Positions 33,889 to 43,117 of a DNA stretch of 64,000 bases are shown here, in pieces. A program made the position numbers and the translations under genes. The notes under the pieces were generated by a model. That model saw nothing but the letters and a program-made list of their open reading frames with translations, was not told the origin of the DNA and made no database searches. Source of the stretch: Anaeromonas sp052088025 (lineage in GTDB: Bacteria > Bacillota > Clostridia > Tissierellales > SIT17); assembly GCF_052088025.1 (NCBI RefSeq), contig NZ_JBQCYD010000008.1:4069-68068 (forward strand). Direction: 5' to 3'. The number at the start of each line of letters is the position of its first letter. Position 1 is the first letter of the stretch.

Positions 33889-36024
33889 TCATTCTTCTTT
33901 TTCTTCATTTTCAATTAATAAAAAATCTATTTCTCTCTTAGATATATTAGTGTTTGCTACTTTAACTTTTACGATATCGCCTATTCTATATGACTTCTTC
34001 GTTCTTTCTTCTACAAGAGAATAATTCTTTTCATCATAATTATAGTATCCATCAGTTAAAGTACTTATATGAACTAATCCTTCTATTGTATTGTCTAATT
34101 CTACAAATAGACCAAAGGATGTTACTCCTGATATTACACCTTCATATTCTTCTCCGATTCGCTTAGACATGTATTCTACCATTTTAAGCTCATCTGTTTC
34201 TCTTTCTGCTCCATCTGCAATTCTTTCTGCTGCTGATGAATGTTGTGCTATTTGTGGTAATTTTTTCTCTAATTTAGATTTCTTTTTGGCATCTATCTCA
34301 TTATTTATAAACCATTTAATTATTCTATGAATAGTTAAATCTGGATACCTTCTTATTGGAGATGTAAAATGAGTATAGAATTTTGAAGCTAAGCCAAAAT
34401 GGGTTTTTCTCTCAGCTAAATACTCTGCTTTTTTAAGTGATCTTAGCATTATAGTATTTATAACTGTTTCTTCTTTTTTGCCTTCTACTTGTTTAAGTAA
34501 AGATTGTAATTGCTTTGGATGTATCTCTTCATCGCTTCCTTTAAGTTTATATCCAAAATTATATATGAATTTTCTAAAGTCTTCTATTTTGTCTTCATCT
34601 GGGTCTTCATGAACCCTATAAAGGAAAGGTGTTTCAGTCCAATACATATATTCTGCTATTGTTTCATTTGCTGCTAGCATAAATTCTTCTATAATTCTAT
34701 TAGATATTCTTCTTTCATATTTCTTTATATTTATAGGTTCTCCTTCTTCATTTAAAATAATCTTTGCTTCATCAAAATCAAAATCTATAGTTCCCCTTTT
34801 TTCTCTCTTTGCCCTAAGGGTTTTACTAAGCTCTTCCATTAATTTAAATTCATCCATCAAATCACTATATTTTTCTATCAATTCTTCATTGTTGTTTTCC
34901 AATATATCTGATACATCTTTGTAATTTAAACGAGCTTTAGAATTTATAATTGTTTCTTTAATCTTTTGATCTTTAACATTACCATCCTTATCTATAGTCA
35001 TAAATACGGATAAGGTAAGTCTATCTACATCTGGGTTTAAACTACACACTCCATTGGATAATTTTCTAGGTAACATTGGTATTACCCTATCTACTAGATA
35101 TACACTTGTTCCTCTTTTATATGCTTCATTATCTATTTCTGAATTTTCTTTTACATAATAAGTAACATCTGCTATATGAACACCTAATTGATAGTTACCA
35201 TCATCTAGTTTTTCAATAGATACACCATCATCTAAATCTTTTGCATCTATCCCATCAATAGTGAATATAGTTTTATCTCTTAAATCTAATCTTCTTTTTA
35301 TTTCTTTTTCAGGTATTTCTTCACTAATATTTTCTGCTTCTCTTAAAACTTCTTCTGGAAATGTTTCTGATAAGTTATATTTTCTTTCAATAGATAATAT
35401 ATCTGTTCCTACCTCATCTACGTTTCCCAGCACTTCTATTACTTTACCTTCGGGATTCCTTCTACCTTCAGGCCATTTTGTGATTTCAACTACAACCTTA
35501 TCATCATTTCTTGCATTTTCACTTTCTGATTTTGGTATAAATACATCTACACTTACTTTTTCATCATCAGGAACTACAAATCCAAAACTTTTACTCTTTT
35601 GAAAAATACCTACTATATTTTTGTTTCCTCTTTCTATTATTCTAATTACTTCTCCTTCTGGTCTTTTATCACCATCAGCTTTTTTATACAATCTCACTAA
35701 CACTCTATCATTATGTAATGCACCATTTAGATTGTTAGAAGATAAAAATACATCTCTGTCTTCTTTATCATCAGGAAGTAAAAAACCAAATCCACGAGCA
35801 TTACCTTGTATCTTACCAAATACTAGATTCATTTTTTCAGGCACACCATAAGTATCTTCTCTAGTTTTCACTACAGAACATTCCTTTTCCATTTCATCTA
35901 ATATGCTATAAAACTCTTTTAAATCACCTTTTTGAATATCAAAAATATTTGCAAGTTCCTTTTTATTCATTGGTTTATATGCTTGTTCTTTAATAAATTT
36001 CAATATTTTATCTTTTATATTCAT
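33889..36024 (-). CDS. rnr: ribonuclease R
   Basis: Processive 3'-5' exoribonuclease that degrades structured RNA and works with tmRNA-SmpB in clearing nonstop messages. The start is ATG 36024 (MNIKDKILKF), after GGAGGG, giving 711 aa. Domain order: winged helix (1-70), two cold-shock/OB domains (about 75-215; KIQGNARGFGFLLP and FQKSKSFGFVVPD), the RNB catalytic domain (about 240-575; Asp cluster IDAKDLDDGVSIE) and S1 (about 630-705; YEGVISGVTSFGLFVEL). It belongs to the conserved secG-rnr-smpB-ssrA block, though other genes are inserted here. Confidence 0.95.
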   Translation of the reverse strand: MNIKDKILKFIKEQAYKPMNKKELANIFDIQKGDLKEFYSILDEMEKECSVVKTREDTYGVPEKMNLVFGKIQGNARGFGFLLPDDKEDRDVFLSSNNLNGALHNDRVLVRLYKKADGDKRPEGEVIRIIERGNKNIVGIFQKSKSFGFVVPDDEKVSVDVFIPKSESENARNDDKVVVEITKWPEGRRNPEGKVIEVLGNVDEVGTDILSIERKYNLSETFPEEVLREAENISEEIPEKEIKRRLDLRDKTIFTIDGIDAKDLDDGVSIEKLDDGNYQLGVHIADVTYYVKENSEIDNEAYKRGTSVYLVDRVIPMLPRKLSNGVCSLNPDVDRLTLSVFMTIDKDGNVKDQKIKETIINSKARLNYKDVSDILENNNEELIEKYSDLMDEFKLMEELSKTLRAKREKRGTIDFDFDEAKIILNEEGEPINIKKYERRISNRIIEEFMLAANETIAEYMYWTETPFLYRVHEDPDEDKIEDFRKFIYNFGYKLKGSDEEIHPKQLQSLLKQVEGKKEETVINTIMLRSLKKAEYLAERKTHFGLASKFYTHFTSPIRRYPDLTIHRIIKWFINNEIDAKKKSKLEKKLPQIAQHSSAAERIADGAERETDELKMVEYMSKRIGEEYEGVISGVTSFGLFVELDNTIEGLVHISTLTDGYYNYDEKNYSLVEERTKKSYRIGDIVKVKVANTNISKREIDFLLIENEEKEE

Positions 36025-36109
36025 AATTTCCCTCCACAACTTTGTTTACTTATATGTTTACCCTTATGTATGATTTTTATTTATAATTATAAAAATTAAT
36101 AATATAAAA

Positions 36110-36130
36110 AGGCACATTTGACTTGTGCCT
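36110..36130 (-). terminator. intrinsic terminator of the MurF-like gene
   Basis: Stem AGGCACA / TGTGCCT with a 7-nt loop, then TTTTT on the minus strand; it overlaps the stop codon. Confidence 0.8.
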
Positions 36131-36935
36131 AAATTTCTATTGTTTTTTCTAAGCTTTTAGATGTCTTTTTTAAATTAATACCTAATACACTACAAACAGT
36201 CACCGCACCTAATATATCTATAAGATATTCTTTGTTTTCAATTTTAGTGTTGAATTCTACTTTTTCTTTATTATTATTAATATTAAATTTTAAGTTTTTT
36301 TCATCTTCTCGTATATTATCTATATAATAATCTAACTCTTCATTTTCTATTCCATACAATACTTTTTCTTTAAATGTTTTATCGGCTAATTTTTTTATAT
36401 ATTTATCATCATAATTAAATATTGCTATTCCTTCAGGTGGTAAGACCTCTATTATTTCATATTTTGATTTTAATATGTTTTCTGTATTTTCTGTATCTAA
36501 AACTTTTGATTCTATATCAGTCATTATTCCTATTTGCGGATTTAAGAGGTCTGATATTTCAGATATTTTCCCTATTTCATTACAGTTTGTATTCATAAAA
36601 ATAATACTATTATCTAAATTATCATTTTTATTTATTTCTCTGGAAATATCATAAATTGTATTAATATTTTCTTTTATTTCAACAGTATTATCACTATCAA
36701 AAAATTTACAAGCTAACATTTTAGTTTTATTGTCGTCTGAATTGCATGCAAATGATATTGTTTTTAAATTTTCAGTAGCTCTAACTTTATCATAAGCCAT
36801 GTTTATTTCTTTTTTTATATTTCTTTTTTTTATTTCTTTTAATATTATTGCTTTTATTTTTTCATATCTAAATAATAGCAATATCACTATAACTACAATA
36901 ACAAATAGTATTATAGTTAAATAATCAGTAATCAT
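36129..36935 (-). CDS. membrane-anchored MurF-like protein lacking the ATP loop
   Basis: A 268-aa protein with one N-terminal membrane helix (5-22) and a basic coil. From residue 58 onward the order of motifs follows the Mur ligase central domain: a P-loop position now reading SFACNSDDNKTKML in place of GxxGKT; EISDLLNPQIGIMTDIE, as in ISxLxxPxIAVITNIG of MurF; ENILKSKYEIIEVLPPEGIAIFNYDD; and a C-terminal AVTVCSVLGINLKKTSKSLE. The catalytic Lys context, the ExG glutamate and the conserved His appear lost. It is probably a non-catalytic paralogue. Function unknown; cell-envelope regulation is a guess. It stands between hppA and rnr, with its own ribosome site and terminator. Confidence 0.65.
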   Translation of the reverse strand: MITDYLTIILFVIVVIVILLLFRYEKIKAIILKEIKKRNIKKEINMAYDKVRATENLKTISFACNSDDNKTKMLACKFFDSDNTVEIKENINTIYDISREINKNDNLDNSIIFMNTNCNEIGKISEISDLLNPQIGIMTDIESKVLDTENTENILKSKYEIIEVLPPEGIAIFNYDDKYIKKLADKTFKEKVLYGIENEELDYYIDNIREDEKNLKFNINNNKEKVEFNTKIENKEYLIDILGAVTVCSVLGINLKKTSKSLEKTIEI

Positions 36936-37020
36936 AATATAATCTCCTTATTTAAATTTATTCATATATTAAATCTATGTCCCATAATAATAATATATGA
37001 ATAAATTCCTTTTTAAACAA

Positions 37021-37046
37021 AAAGGACAATCATATGACTGTCCTTT
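37021..37046 (-). terminator. intrinsic terminator of hppA
   Basis: Stem AAAGGACA / TGTCCTTT, then TTTTTGTTT on the minus strand, about 18 bp after the stop. Confidence 0.82.
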
Positions 37047-37063
37047 TTTTATTTAAAAAATTA

Positions 37064-39073
37064 TTATATAAATAATGGTGCAAATACTAATGCTACTATA
37101 GTCATAAGCTTTATAAGAATATTTATTGAAGGTCCTGAAGTATCCTTAAATGGATCTCCTACAGTATCTCCAACAACTGCTGCTTTATGAGCTTCACTAC
37201 CTTTTCCACCATGATTTCCTTCTTCAATAAACTTCTTAGCATTGTCCCATGCTCCACCAGCATTAGCCATGAATATAGCCATAAGAACACCTGTAACTAG
37301 TGCTCCAGCAAGTAGACCACCTAATGCTTCTACTCCTAAAGTAAGTCCTGTTACAACTGGCGCTAAAACTGCTAAAAGTCCTGGTATAACCATTTCTTTA
37401 AGTGCTGCTGTTGTACTTATATCAACACATTTATTATACTCTGGTTTTGCTGTACCTTCCATAATTCCAGGTATAGTTTTAAATTGTCTTCTAACTTCTT
37501 CTATCATAGAAAATGCAGCTTTTCCTACTGCTTTCATAGTTATAGCTGAGAATAAAAATGGTAGCATACCACCTATTAAAAGACCTGCAATAACTGTTGG
37601 TTCTGTAAGGTTTATTGATTCTAAGTTTACAGCTTTTGTATATGATGCAAACAATGCTAATGATGTAAGAGCTGCTGAACCTATAGCAAAACCTTTACCT
37701 ATAGCTGCTGTAGTATTTCCTACAGAATCTAATTTATCTGTTATGTCACGAACTCCACTTGGTAGTTCACACATTTCTGCAATACCACCAGCATTATCAG
37801 CTATTGGTCCATATGCATCAACTGCTACTGTCATTCCTGCAGTAGAAAGCATGCCAACTGCTGCTAGTGCTATACCATATAAACCTGCTACTTCATAAGC
37901 TACTAAAATACCTGCTGAAATAACAAGTATTGGTAAAGCTGTAGATTGCATACCTACTGATAAACCACTTATGATTGTTGTAGATGCTCCTGTTTCTGAC
38001 TCATCTGCAATTCTTTTAACTGGAGCATATTCAGTTGAAGTATAATATTCAGTAATTTTTGCTACTATAATTCCAACTAATAATCCAGTAACTATTGCAA
38101 AAAATGGATTATAACTTTCAAGTAATGAATTACTTAAGAAAAATGCTGCTATAACTGTTAAAACACCACTTACTAGGGTTCCTGTATTAAGCGATTTCTG
38201 TGGATCAGAATTTTCTCCTGCACGCACAAAAAATGTTCCTATTATAGATGCTATTATTCCTATGCCTGCTAATAATAATGGAAATAAGGCTGCATTCATA
38301 GCCATATCAAAATTATCAGCATATGCAACAAGTCCGAGTGTTATAGCTGATATGATTGAACCAACATATGATTCAAATAAGTCTGCACCCATTCCAGCAA
38401 CATCTCCAACATTGTCCCCAACATTGTCTGCTATAACTGCAGGATTTCTTGGATCATCTTCTGGTATTCCTGCTTCTACTTTACCTACTAAGTCAGCTCC
38501 AACATCAGCTGCTTTTGTATAAATACCTCCACCTACACGGCCAAATAAGGCTATAGAAGAAGCACCTAATCCAAAACCAGTTATGTAACTAGCTGCATCT
38601 TGTGCATCTTGTAATACGGTTGCATCTTTAGAAAAGAAATAATATAATGACCCAATTCCAAGTAAGCCTAAACCTACTACACTCATTCCCATTACTGCTC
38701 CACCAGAAAATGCCACTGATAAAGCTTTATTCATTCCTTTTTCCATTGCTGCATTTGCTGTTCTAACATTTGCTTTTGTAGCTACTCGCATACCGAAAAA
38801 ACCTGCAAGTGCTGAAAAAACTGCACCAATTATAAACGATATCGCTGTAAACCAATTTATTCCAATTCCTAAAATAACAAAAAGAACTACTACAAAGATT
38901 GCTAGGTATTTATATTCACGTGATAAAAAGGCCATAGCCCCCTCTTGAATATAAGATGCAATTTCTTTCATTCTCTCATTGCCTGGATTTACTTTGTTTA
39001 TTAAACTAGATTTATAAAAAGCAAATATCAGGGCTATTACACCAACTATTGGTGCTAATAAAATAAAATTCAA
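37064..39073 (-). CDS. hppA: membrane-bound ion-translocating pyrophosphatase
   Basis: Couples pyrophosphate hydrolysis to H+ or Na+ export. The start is TTG 39073, 8 nt after AAGGAGG; the product is 669 aa with about 16 membrane helices. Substrate-binding loops are visible as VGKVEAGIPEDDPRNPAVIA, DNVGDNVGDVAGMGADLFES and the C-terminal VVGDTVGDPFKDTSGPS. The segment GNTTAAIGKG carries the Ala that marks the K+-dependent class, which contains both H+ and Na+ pumps. It lies 34 bp after secG and may be cotranscribed. It allows recovery of energy from biosynthetic PPi, useful in a fermenter. Confidence 0.95.
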   Translation of the reverse strand: MNFILLAPIVGVIALIFAFYKSSLINKVNPGNERMKEIASYIQEGAMAFLSREYKYLAIFVVVLFVILGIGINWFTAISFIIGAVFSALAGFFGMRVATKANVRTANAAMEKGMNKALSVAFSGGAVMGMSVVGLGLLGIGSLYYFFSKDATVLQDAQDAASYITGFGLGASSIALFGRVGGGIYTKAADVGADLVGKVEAGIPEDDPRNPAVIADNVGDNVGDVAGMGADLFESYVGSIISAITLGLVAYADNFDMAMNAALFPLLLAGIGIIASIIGTFFVRAGENSDPQKSLNTGTLVSGVLTVIAAFFLSNSLLESYNPFFAIVTGLLVGIIVAKITEYYTSTEYAPVKRIADESETGASTTIISGLSVGMQSTALPILVISAGILVAYEVAGLYGIALAAVGMLSTAGMTVAVDAYGPIADNAGGIAEMCELPSGVRDITDKLDSVGNTTAAIGKGFAIGSAALTSLALFASYTKAVNLESINLTEPTVIAGLLIGGMLPFLFSAITMKAVGKAAFSMIEEVRRQFKTIPGIMEGTAKPEYNKCVDISTTAALKEMVIPGLLAVLAPVVTGLTLGVEALGGLLAGALVTGVLMAIFMANAGGAWDNAKKFIEEGNHGGKGSEAHKAAVVGDTVGDPFKDTSGPSINILIKLMTIVALVFAPLFI

Positions 39074-39107
39074 TTTAATATCCTCCTTCTTTATTCAGTT
39101 TTCCTTA

Positions 39108-39347
39108 TTATTGTACTGCTGTTAATGCTAATGATGATAATATAAATATTACAGCAGAAACTGTAGTTAGTTTGCTAAGAATAGCTTCATAACTTCTTCC
39201 CTGTTTTTTCCCCCAGATACTTTCTGCTCCTCCGGCTATACTACCTGATAGACCAGCACTTTTACCTGACTGTAACAATATACTTGCAATTAATACTAAA
39301 CTTGCTATAAGTAATAATACGGTAAATATAATTGCTGCTGTACTCAT
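39108..39347 (-). CDS. secG: preprotein translocase subunit SecG
   Basis: A 79-aa SecYEG accessory subunit with two membrane helices (about 5-25 and 55-77) joined by the conserved loop LQSGKSAGLSGSIAGGAES. GGGGGTG lies before the ATG. Its place between eno and rnr is the standard Firmicutes order. A terminator after eno separates it from the glycolytic operon, so it may have its own promoter in 39348-39429. Confidence 0.95.
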   Translation of the reverse strand: MSTAAIIFTVLLLIASLVLIASILLQSGKSAGLSGSIAGGAESIWGKKQGRSYEAILSKLTTVSAVIFILSSLALTAVQ

Positions 39348-39429
39348 AAATCCACCCCCTATTTATATACGATTAACAAACCTATTTTAACATGTATTTT
39401 ATATAAAAGCAATCAAATATTCTTAAAAT

Positions 39430-39467
39430 AGGTAAATGATAAGAATATATATCCTTATCATTTACCT
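39430..39467 (-). terminator. terminator at the end of the glycolytic operon
   Basis: Perfect 14-bp stem AGGTAAATGATAAG / CTTATCATTTACCT with a 10-nt loop, weak T tail; 24 bp after the eno stop. Confidence 0.7.
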
Positions 39468-39490
39468 TAGTATTTATTTTATATATTTAT

Positions 39491-40780
39491 TTATTTTAAA
39501 TTATAAAATACTTCCATTCCATCATATTTTGAAGTATCAGATAAGAAGTCTTCAAGTCTTAATAACTGATTGTATTTAGATACTCTATCAGATCTTGAAG
39601 GAGCACCTGTTTTAATCTGACCTGCATTAGTTGCTACTACTAAATCTGCTATTGTGTTGTCTGATGTTTCCCCAGATCTATGAGAAATAACAGCAGTAAA
39701 TCCTGCTCTTTTTGCCATTTCTATAGCATCTAATGTTTCAGTTATAGTACCTATTTGATTTAACTTAACTAAAATAGAGTTAGCTGATTTTTCTTTAATT
39801 CCTTTAGATAACCTCTTTGTGTTAGTTACAAATAAATCATCTCCAACTATTTGTATCTTCTTACCTAGTTTTTCAGTCATCATCTTCCATCCATCCCAAT
39901 CTTCTTCATCTAATCCATCTTCAATTGAGATTATTGGATATTTATCTACTAGATTACTGTAAAAATCAACCATTTCTTCAGCTGTTAAAGTTTTACCTTC
40001 TGCTGCTAAAGTATATACTTTCTTTTCTTTATCATAAATTTCAGTTGCAGCTACATCAAGTGCAAGTCTTACTTCATCAAATGGTTTGTAACCTGCTTTT
40101 TCTATAGCTTCTACTATAGTAGATAATGCTTCTTCATTTGATGATAAGTTTGGAGCAAATCCACCTTCATCACCTACTGAAGTATTAAGTCCTTTTGATT
40201 TTAGTACTGCTTTAAGGCTATGGAATATCTCTGCTCCCATTCTAAGTCCTTCTTTAAATGATTTAGCACCAACTGGCATAACCATGAACTCTTGAATGTC
40301 TACGTTATTATCAGCATGCTCTCCACCATTTAAAATATTCATCATAGGCACAGGTAATATTTTAGCATTTACTCCCCCTAAATATTGGAATAACTCAAGA
40401 CCTAATGAATCAGCTGCAGCGCGTGCTACTGCCATTGATACACCAAGTATTGCATTAGCACCAAATTTACCTTTATTATCAGTACCATCTAAATCTATCA
40501 TAGTCATATCTATTCCAACTTGATCTGTTATGTCAAAGCCAATAAGCTCAGGAGCTATTTTTTCATTTACATTTTCAACAGCCTTACTAACACCTTTTCC
40601 TAAATATCTATCCTTATCTCCATCTCTTAATTCAACTGCTTCAAATGCTCCAGTTGATGCTCCAGATGGAACTGCTGCCCTTCCAAATGCTCCACTTTCT
40701 GTTGCTACCTCAACTTCTACTGTAGGATTACCTCTTGAGTCTAATATTTCTCTTGCATAAACTTCTACTATCATATCCAT
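39491..40780 (-). CDS. eno: enolase
   Basis: Dehydrates 2-phosphoglycerate to phosphoenolpyruvate. The 429-aa protein begins with MIVEVYAREILDSRGNPTVE at residue 3; ATG 40780 has GGAGG about 10 nt upstream. Visible are SGASTGAFEAVELRD, metal ligands in LALDVAATE, ISIEDGLDEEDW and VGDDLFVTN, the signature ILVKLNQIGTITET, and SHRSGETSD. It is the last gene of the cggR-gap-pgk-tpiA-gpmI-eno operon, 27 bp after gpmI. Confidence 0.97.
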   Translation of the reverse strand: MDMIVEVYAREILDSRGNPTVEVEVATESGAFGRAAVPSGASTGAFEAVELRDGDKDRYLGKGVSKAVENVNEKIAPELIGFDITDQVGIDMTMIDLDGTDNKGKFGANAILGVSMAVARAAADSLGLELFQYLGGVNAKILPVPMMNILNGGEHADNNVDIQEFMVMPVGAKSFKEGLRMGAEIFHSLKAVLKSKGLNTSVGDEGGFAPNLSSNEEALSTIVEAIEKAGYKPFDEVRLALDVAATEIYDKEKKVYTLAAEGKTLTAEEMVDFYSNLVDKYPIISIEDGLDEEDWDGWKMMTEKLGKKIQIVGDDLFVTNTKRLSKGIKEKSANSILVKLNQIGTITETLDAIEMAKRAGFTAVISHRSGETSDNTIADLVVATNAGQIKTGAPSRSDRVSKYNQLLRLEDFLSDTSKYDGMEVFYNLK

Positions 40781-40807
40781 ATTACAATTTCCTCCTCTAA
40801 TTTTTAT

Positions 40808-42346
40808 CTATTTTTTTATTAATAAAGATGTTCCTGTCATTTCGCTAGGCTTATTTATATCTAGCATGTCTAATATTGTAGGTGAAATATCTGCAAGGAT
40901 TCCACCTTCTCTTAAATCTAAATTACCTTCACCTAATATTATACACGGTACTTTGTTTGTCGTATGAGCTGTTACTACTGCACCAGTTTCTTCATCTCTC
41001 ATTTGTTCTGCATTTCCATGATCAGCTGTTATTAAAACACTGGCACCTAATTCTTCTAATTTCTTTACTACTTCTCCTAAACATCTATCTACAGTTTCAA
41101 CAGCTTTAATTGCTGCATCAATATCACCTGTATGTCCTACCATATCTGGATTTGCAAAGTTTAGTACCATCAAGCTATAATCCTTTTCATTTAAACTTTC
41201 TATAGCTTTATTTTTCACTTCTTCTGCACTCATTTCAGGTTGAAGGTCATATGTTGAAACTTTTGGTGATGGAATTAATACTCTATCTTCATCTATATTA
41301 GGTTGCTCTACTCCTCCATTAAAGAAGAATGTAACATGAGCATATTTTTCAGTCTCTGCTATTCTTAGTTGTTTTTTATCTAAATTACTTATATATTCAC
41401 CTAATGTGTTTTTATAAGTTTGAGGATTAAATGCAACTTTTACATTTTCTATTGTCTTATCATATTCTGTCATAGTTATATATTCTGTCTTCACTTCTTT
41501 TTCTCTATTAAAACCTTCAAAATCCACATCTACTAATGCTCTTGTTAACTGTCTTGCTCTATCTGGTCTGAAATTATAAAATATAATTGAATCATTATCA
41601 TCTATTGTAGCAACAGGTTTAGAGTCTTTCATTATAACTGTTGGAACTACAAATTCATCACTTACATCTTCATCATAAGAATTTTGAACTGCTTCTTCTG
41701 GTGAATTTGCTTCTAAACCTTTACCTAGAGTTAATGCATTATATGCTTTTTCTGTTCTATCCCATCTTTTATCCCTATCCATTGAATAATAACGACCTGA
41801 AACTGTAGCAATTTTACCTACTCCAATTTCTTTTATCTTTTCTTCTAATTCTTTTATATCGGATAATCCAATTGTAGGTGGAACATCCCTACCATCTAAA
41901 AATGGATGAATATATACATCATTAAAATCTTTTTTTGCTGCAAGTTCAAGTAAGGCATATACATGAGAACTATGGCTATGAACACCTCCATGAGAAAAGA
42001 GCCCTAATAGATGAAGTTTTGTGCCGTTTTTTTTAGCCCTATCTATAGCTTGATTAAATTCTTCTTTTTCAAAGAAATCTCCATCTTTTATAGATTTATT
42101 TATTCTAGTAAATTCTTGATAAATAATTCTACCAGCACCTATATTTAAATGGCCTACTTCTGAGTTTCCCATTTGTCCATCTGGAAGTCCTACAGCTTCA
42201 CCACTTGCTATTAGTTTGGTATATGGATTGTTTGCTTTTAGTCTGTCAAAGTTTGGAGTATTAGCAAGTAAAGTTGCATTACCTTTGTAGTCTTTGCCAA
42301 GTCCCCAACCATCTAATATGACTATTGCTGCTAATTTTTCTTTCAT
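40808..42346 (-). CDS. gpmI: 2,3-bisphosphoglycerate-independent phosphoglycerate mutase
   Basis: Mn2+-dependent interconversion of 3- and 2-phosphoglycerate. The start is ATG 42346 (MKEKLAAIVILDGWG), 8 nt after AAAGGAG; the GTG at 42355 overlaps the ribosome site. The 512-aa product has the active-site serine in QMGNSEVGHLNIGAGR and metal ligands in GVHSHSSH, FLDGRDVPP, NFANPDMVGHTGD and LITADHGNAEQM. It sits between tpiA and eno. Confidence 0.96.
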   Translation of the reverse strand: MKEKLAAIVILDGWGLGKDYKGNATLLANTPNFDRLKANNPYTKLIASGEAVGLPDGQMGNSEVGHLNIGAGRIIYQEFTRINKSIKDGDFFEKEEFNQAIDRAKKNGTKLHLLGLFSHGGVHSHSSHVYALLELAAKKDFNDVYIHPFLDGRDVPPTIGLSDIKELEEKIKEIGVGKIATVSGRYYSMDRDKRWDRTEKAYNALTLGKGLEANSPEEAVQNSYDEDVSDEFVVPTVIMKDSKPVATIDDNDSIIFYNFRPDRARQLTRALVDVDFEGFNREKEVKTEYITMTEYDKTIENVKVAFNPQTYKNTLGEYISNLDKKQLRIAETEKYAHVTFFFNGGVEQPNIDEDRVLIPSPKVSTYDLQPEMSAEEVKNKAIESLNEKDYSLMVLNFANPDMVGHTGDIDAAIKAVETVDRCLGEVVKKLEELGASVLITADHGNAEQMRDEETGAVVTAHTTNKVPCIILGEGNLDLREGGILADISPTILDMLDINKPSEMTGTSLLIKK

Positions 42347-42359
42347 ATTTTTCACTCCT

Positions 42360-43106
42360 TTAAAACCTTACTAATTCTGTGAAGTCATCTTTTTTAAGAC
42401 TTGCTCCTCCAACTAAGGCTCCATCAATATCTGGCTCGTTCATTATTTCTGTAACATTGTTAGGTTTTACGCTTCCACCATATTGAATTCTAACTTCTTC
42501 TGATATTTCTTCATCATATTTATCTCTTATTAAGTTTCTTATATAACTAATCATTTCATTTGCATCTTCACTAGAAGCTGTTTTTCCTGTTCCTATTGCC
42601 CAGATAGGTTCATAAGCTAAAACAATATTCTTCATATCATCTTTACTTACATCTTCTAAAGCTTTTGTTATTTGAGTTTTTATTTTTTCCTTTGCACTAT
42701 TATCTTCTCTTTCTTCTAATGTTTCACCTACACATACAATAGGTTTAATATCATGAGCTAAACTTGATTTTACTTTTTTATTTACAGTTTCATTTGTCTC
42801 ATTAAAATATTCTCTTCTTTCAGAATGGCCTATAATAGCATAATCTACTCCGATTTCTTTTAACATTAATGGAGATATTTCACCAGTATAAGCACCATTT
42901 TCTTCAAAATGAATGTTTTGAGCTCCTAATTTAATATTGCTAGCTTCAAGTTCTTTTTTAACACTTAAAAGAGACACAAATGGTACACATACTACTACTT
43001 CTACATCTGTATTATCTCCAAGGTGTTTTATTTCTTTTACAAAATCTACACCTTCTGAGATAGTTTTATTCATTTTCCAGTTACCAGCAATTATTGGTCT
43101 ACGCAA
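42360..43106 (-). CDS. tpiA: triosephosphate isomerase
   Basis: Interconverts dihydroxyacetone phosphate and glyceraldehyde 3-phosphate. The start is TTG 43106 (codons for RRPIIAGNWKMNK after the start), 8 nt after AGGAG; the open frame from GTG 43115 overlaps the ribosome site. The 248-aa protein has the lysine of GNWKMNK, the histidine of IIGHSERRE and catalytic Glu of AYEPIWAIGTGKTA, and the phosphate-binding GGSVKPNN and GALVGGASL. 11 bp separate it from pgk. Confidence 0.96.
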   Translation of the reverse strand: MRRPIIAGNWKMNKTISEGVDFVKEIKHLGDNTDVEVVVCVPFVSLLSVKKELEASNIKLGAQNIHFEENGAYTGEISPLMLKEIGVDYAIIGHSERREYFNETNETVNKKVKSSLAHDIKPIVCVGETLEEREDNSAKEKIKTQITKALEDVSKDDMKNIVLAYEPIWAIGTGKTASSEDANEMISYIRNLIRDKYDEEISEEVRIQYGGSVKPNNVTEIMNEPDIDGALVGGASLKKDDFTELVRF

Positions 43107-43117
43107 AATTATCACTC

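Noticed and set aside
37242..37898. 218-aa plus-strand open frame
   Set aside because: It is antisense to the highly conserved hppA gene, low in complexity and has no ribosome site; a shadow frame.
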